Below are positions 57,391 to 58,550 of a stretch of DNA of 58,550 bases, piece after piece. The translations under genes were made by a program, and so were the position numbers. Under the pieces are notes generated by a model. That model was not told the DNA's origin. It did not search any database and was given only the letters and a program-made list of their open reading frames with translations. This stretch comes from Rhynchosporium graminicola (taxonomy: Eukaryota; Ascomycota; Leotiomycetes; Helotiales; Ploettnerulaceae): contig FJUW01000101.1 of NCBI GenBank assembly GCA_900074885.1, positions 1 to 58,550 on the forward strand, in the 5' to 3' direction. Positions within the stretch are counted from its first letter, which is position 1; each line of letters opens with the position of its first letter.

Positions 57391-57649
57391 TATAACCCCG
57401 CGCTTGTGACGCTTGCTCTAGAAAGGTCTCAAAACTACCTGAGTAATAAGACCTCACATTACTATGAATATAAAGTAGTAAGAATCACTTAAGAATCTAT
57501 AACTAAGGAGTGAAGAAGTAGAGAGAGAATAGAAGTATATATATAAAAAGGGGCCCCTAAACTCTACTCGTATAATCTCGCTTAGTAATAAGTGTTTCTA
57601 CTAATAGGGAGAGACCTCTAAACCTAACTAGTTATTATACTACCCTCCC
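57391..57649 (-). repeat. Probable 3' LTR of element E (259 bp)
   Basis: The plus-strand ends TATAACCCCGCGC and AACTAGTTATTATA can be read as mutated TGTAA and TTACA, the usual inverted ends. The left end follows exactly where transposase similarity stops; the right end abuts the purine tract. The second LTR is outside the window, so the left border is inferred. Confidence 0.55.
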
Positions 57650-57826
57650 CTCCGAAAAAAGCTCGCCCTCGAGCGTTAGTCTATCTCCTTATTACTATTA
57701 AGGTAATAATAATTATTAATTCTATAGTAAAAAGCTTTAAGCTAATTAAATAATATAGAAAGAGGTCTAGCTTACGTTAGGTTATTAAGGTGGAATTATT
57801 ATAGCTTAGCAGGAGCGTATTTAATA

Positions 57827-58550
57827 TCTATAGTATCGTACTATATAAGGTCGACATCTTAATTTAACTAGGAAACTCGGTATAAGAGGCTATTGCGCTA
57901 CTTACGGCACGTAAGTATATCTTCGATCTCCTATTTATTATCACTAGTAATATTAATAAGTAGTAGCAGTAGTAAGGTTTATCCTAGTAAGGGGTTATTT
58001 AGATACTTCTATAGCTTAGTAGCAGGGAATACGTTATATACTTTTATACTAGTAGGGAGCTCTAGACGATAAGAGCTTCCGACCTTTTTAATTATACAGA
58101 AAGGTCTATTAGTCAGGAAGTCGAGTTTTTTACTAGGTTAAGTACTTATAAAGTAGCGTATATCTAGCTAGATAAGGTTATCTATAGTAAAGTCGACTTC
58201 ACGGCGTGAGCAATTATAGGATTAGGATATCTTAGCTTATACACGTTAGAGGCTAGATTAAGCAGTAGTCTAGGTATCGCGTAAGCGATTAGCGTAATCT
58301 AGAGCTTACTAAGTATTTAACTTATTAGTAGGCGTAGTAGAGTCAGGTAAGTCTTTCTAATTCTAATTAACGCGGGGTATATATCTATAAACGACTTTAA
58401 AGAGTAAGAGACCTCTAAGGGATTCGTAAGAGAGAGTTATCTAGGTGTAATCTATAATAAGTAAGAATTCCGACTAGTTATCTTAATAATAAGAGATAAA
58501 AGGTCGTAATCTACGTTAGAGATATTAGTTATAGATCTCTATTTAGCTAT
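57827..58550 (+). pseudogene. Antisense frame in element E (partial)
   Basis: The frame is opposite to the element's own direction and starts near its 3' LTR, as in A and G. It reads SIVLYKVDILI, EAIALLTARKYIFDLLFIITS, then ASDLFNYTERSISQEVEFF and FVRESYLGVIYNK. The stops are TAG/TAA (plus one TGA) of RIP type, and codons prefer a purine first base, which favours this strand. The minus strand is also partly open but rich in Leu/Ser as a mirror. It continues beyond the window. Unknown product. Confidence 0.45.

Larger units (their letters stand above)
57391..58550 (-). mobile_element. 3' end of LTR element E
   Basis: A likely 3' LTR occupies 57391-57649, followed by a polypurine tract on the minus strand (complement of CTACCCTCCCCTCC at 57650-57663). 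The next bases, GCTCGCCCTCGAGC, are almost the same as those behind the purine tract of element D (16788-16801). The interior continues past the right edge and holds an antisense frame on the plus strand. No pol motif is within the window. Confidence 0.65.

Noticed and set aside
57206..57457. 83-codon minus-strand frame
   Set aside because: It is opposite to the recognised transposase and crosses into the LTR of element E.
1..58550. tRNA or rRNA genes
   Set aside because: I saw no sequence with the conserved tRNA B-box or rRNA cores; a covariance-model search would be needed to exclude degenerate copies.

Overview
The window looks like an AT-rich, gene-poor block from a filamentous ascomycete whose repeats have been mutated by RIP (repeat-induced point mutation, C to T mainly at CpA). 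CpA and TpG are almost absent over most of it (none in the first 120 bases) and TpA is in excess. Reading frames keep their layout but are filled with TAA/TAG at Gln and Trp positions, and Cys, His and Asp codons become Tyr or Asn. This pattern, with Gypsy chromoviruses, a Copia element and a pogo-type transposon, fits AT-isochore regions of Dothideomycetes such as Leptosphaeria; the species is an inference. I found no intact host gene.

Layout. 1-6536: Gypsy family A, minus strand, entering from outside the window. 6537-7036: LTR-like fragment F. 7037-8470: deletion derivative of A. 8471-19456: element C, a gag-only LTR element, broken by a complete Gypsy chromovirus G (8703-16005, target duplication CCTAA) and a complete gag-only element D (16566-18772, duplication ACTAG). 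19457-24739: second copy of A, plus strand. 24740-28958: 3' part of a Copia element. 28959-30472: AT-rich spacer without a RIP look. 30473-30689: solo LTR of family B. 30840-32344: 5' part of a G-like Gypsy element. 32350-41672: Gypsy B copy 1 (duplication ATTTT), split by a Copia element with both LTRs (33290-40075, duplication AATAT). 41678-46913: degenerate DNA with a tandem array and a broken gene for a small secreted protein. 46914-52732: Gypsy B copy 2 with gag, pol and chromodomain. 52733-54657: weakly mutated island with an unidentified gene relic. 54680-56437: integrase fragment H. 56438-57390: LTR F cut by a pogo-type transposon. 57391-58550: 3' end of another LTR element, E, minus strand.

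How the parts relate. The two gag-only elements each share LTR ends and leader sequence with an autonomous family: D with A, and C with B. This suggests borrowed replication proteins. Families A, G and E, and more weakly Copia, carry an extra frame on the antisense strand between pol and the 3' LTR; the A copy keeps an ATG and spans 321 codons. This shared antisense gene is the most unusual feature here. A single N at 15390 joins two near-identical 461-base blocks and is most likely an assembly artefact.
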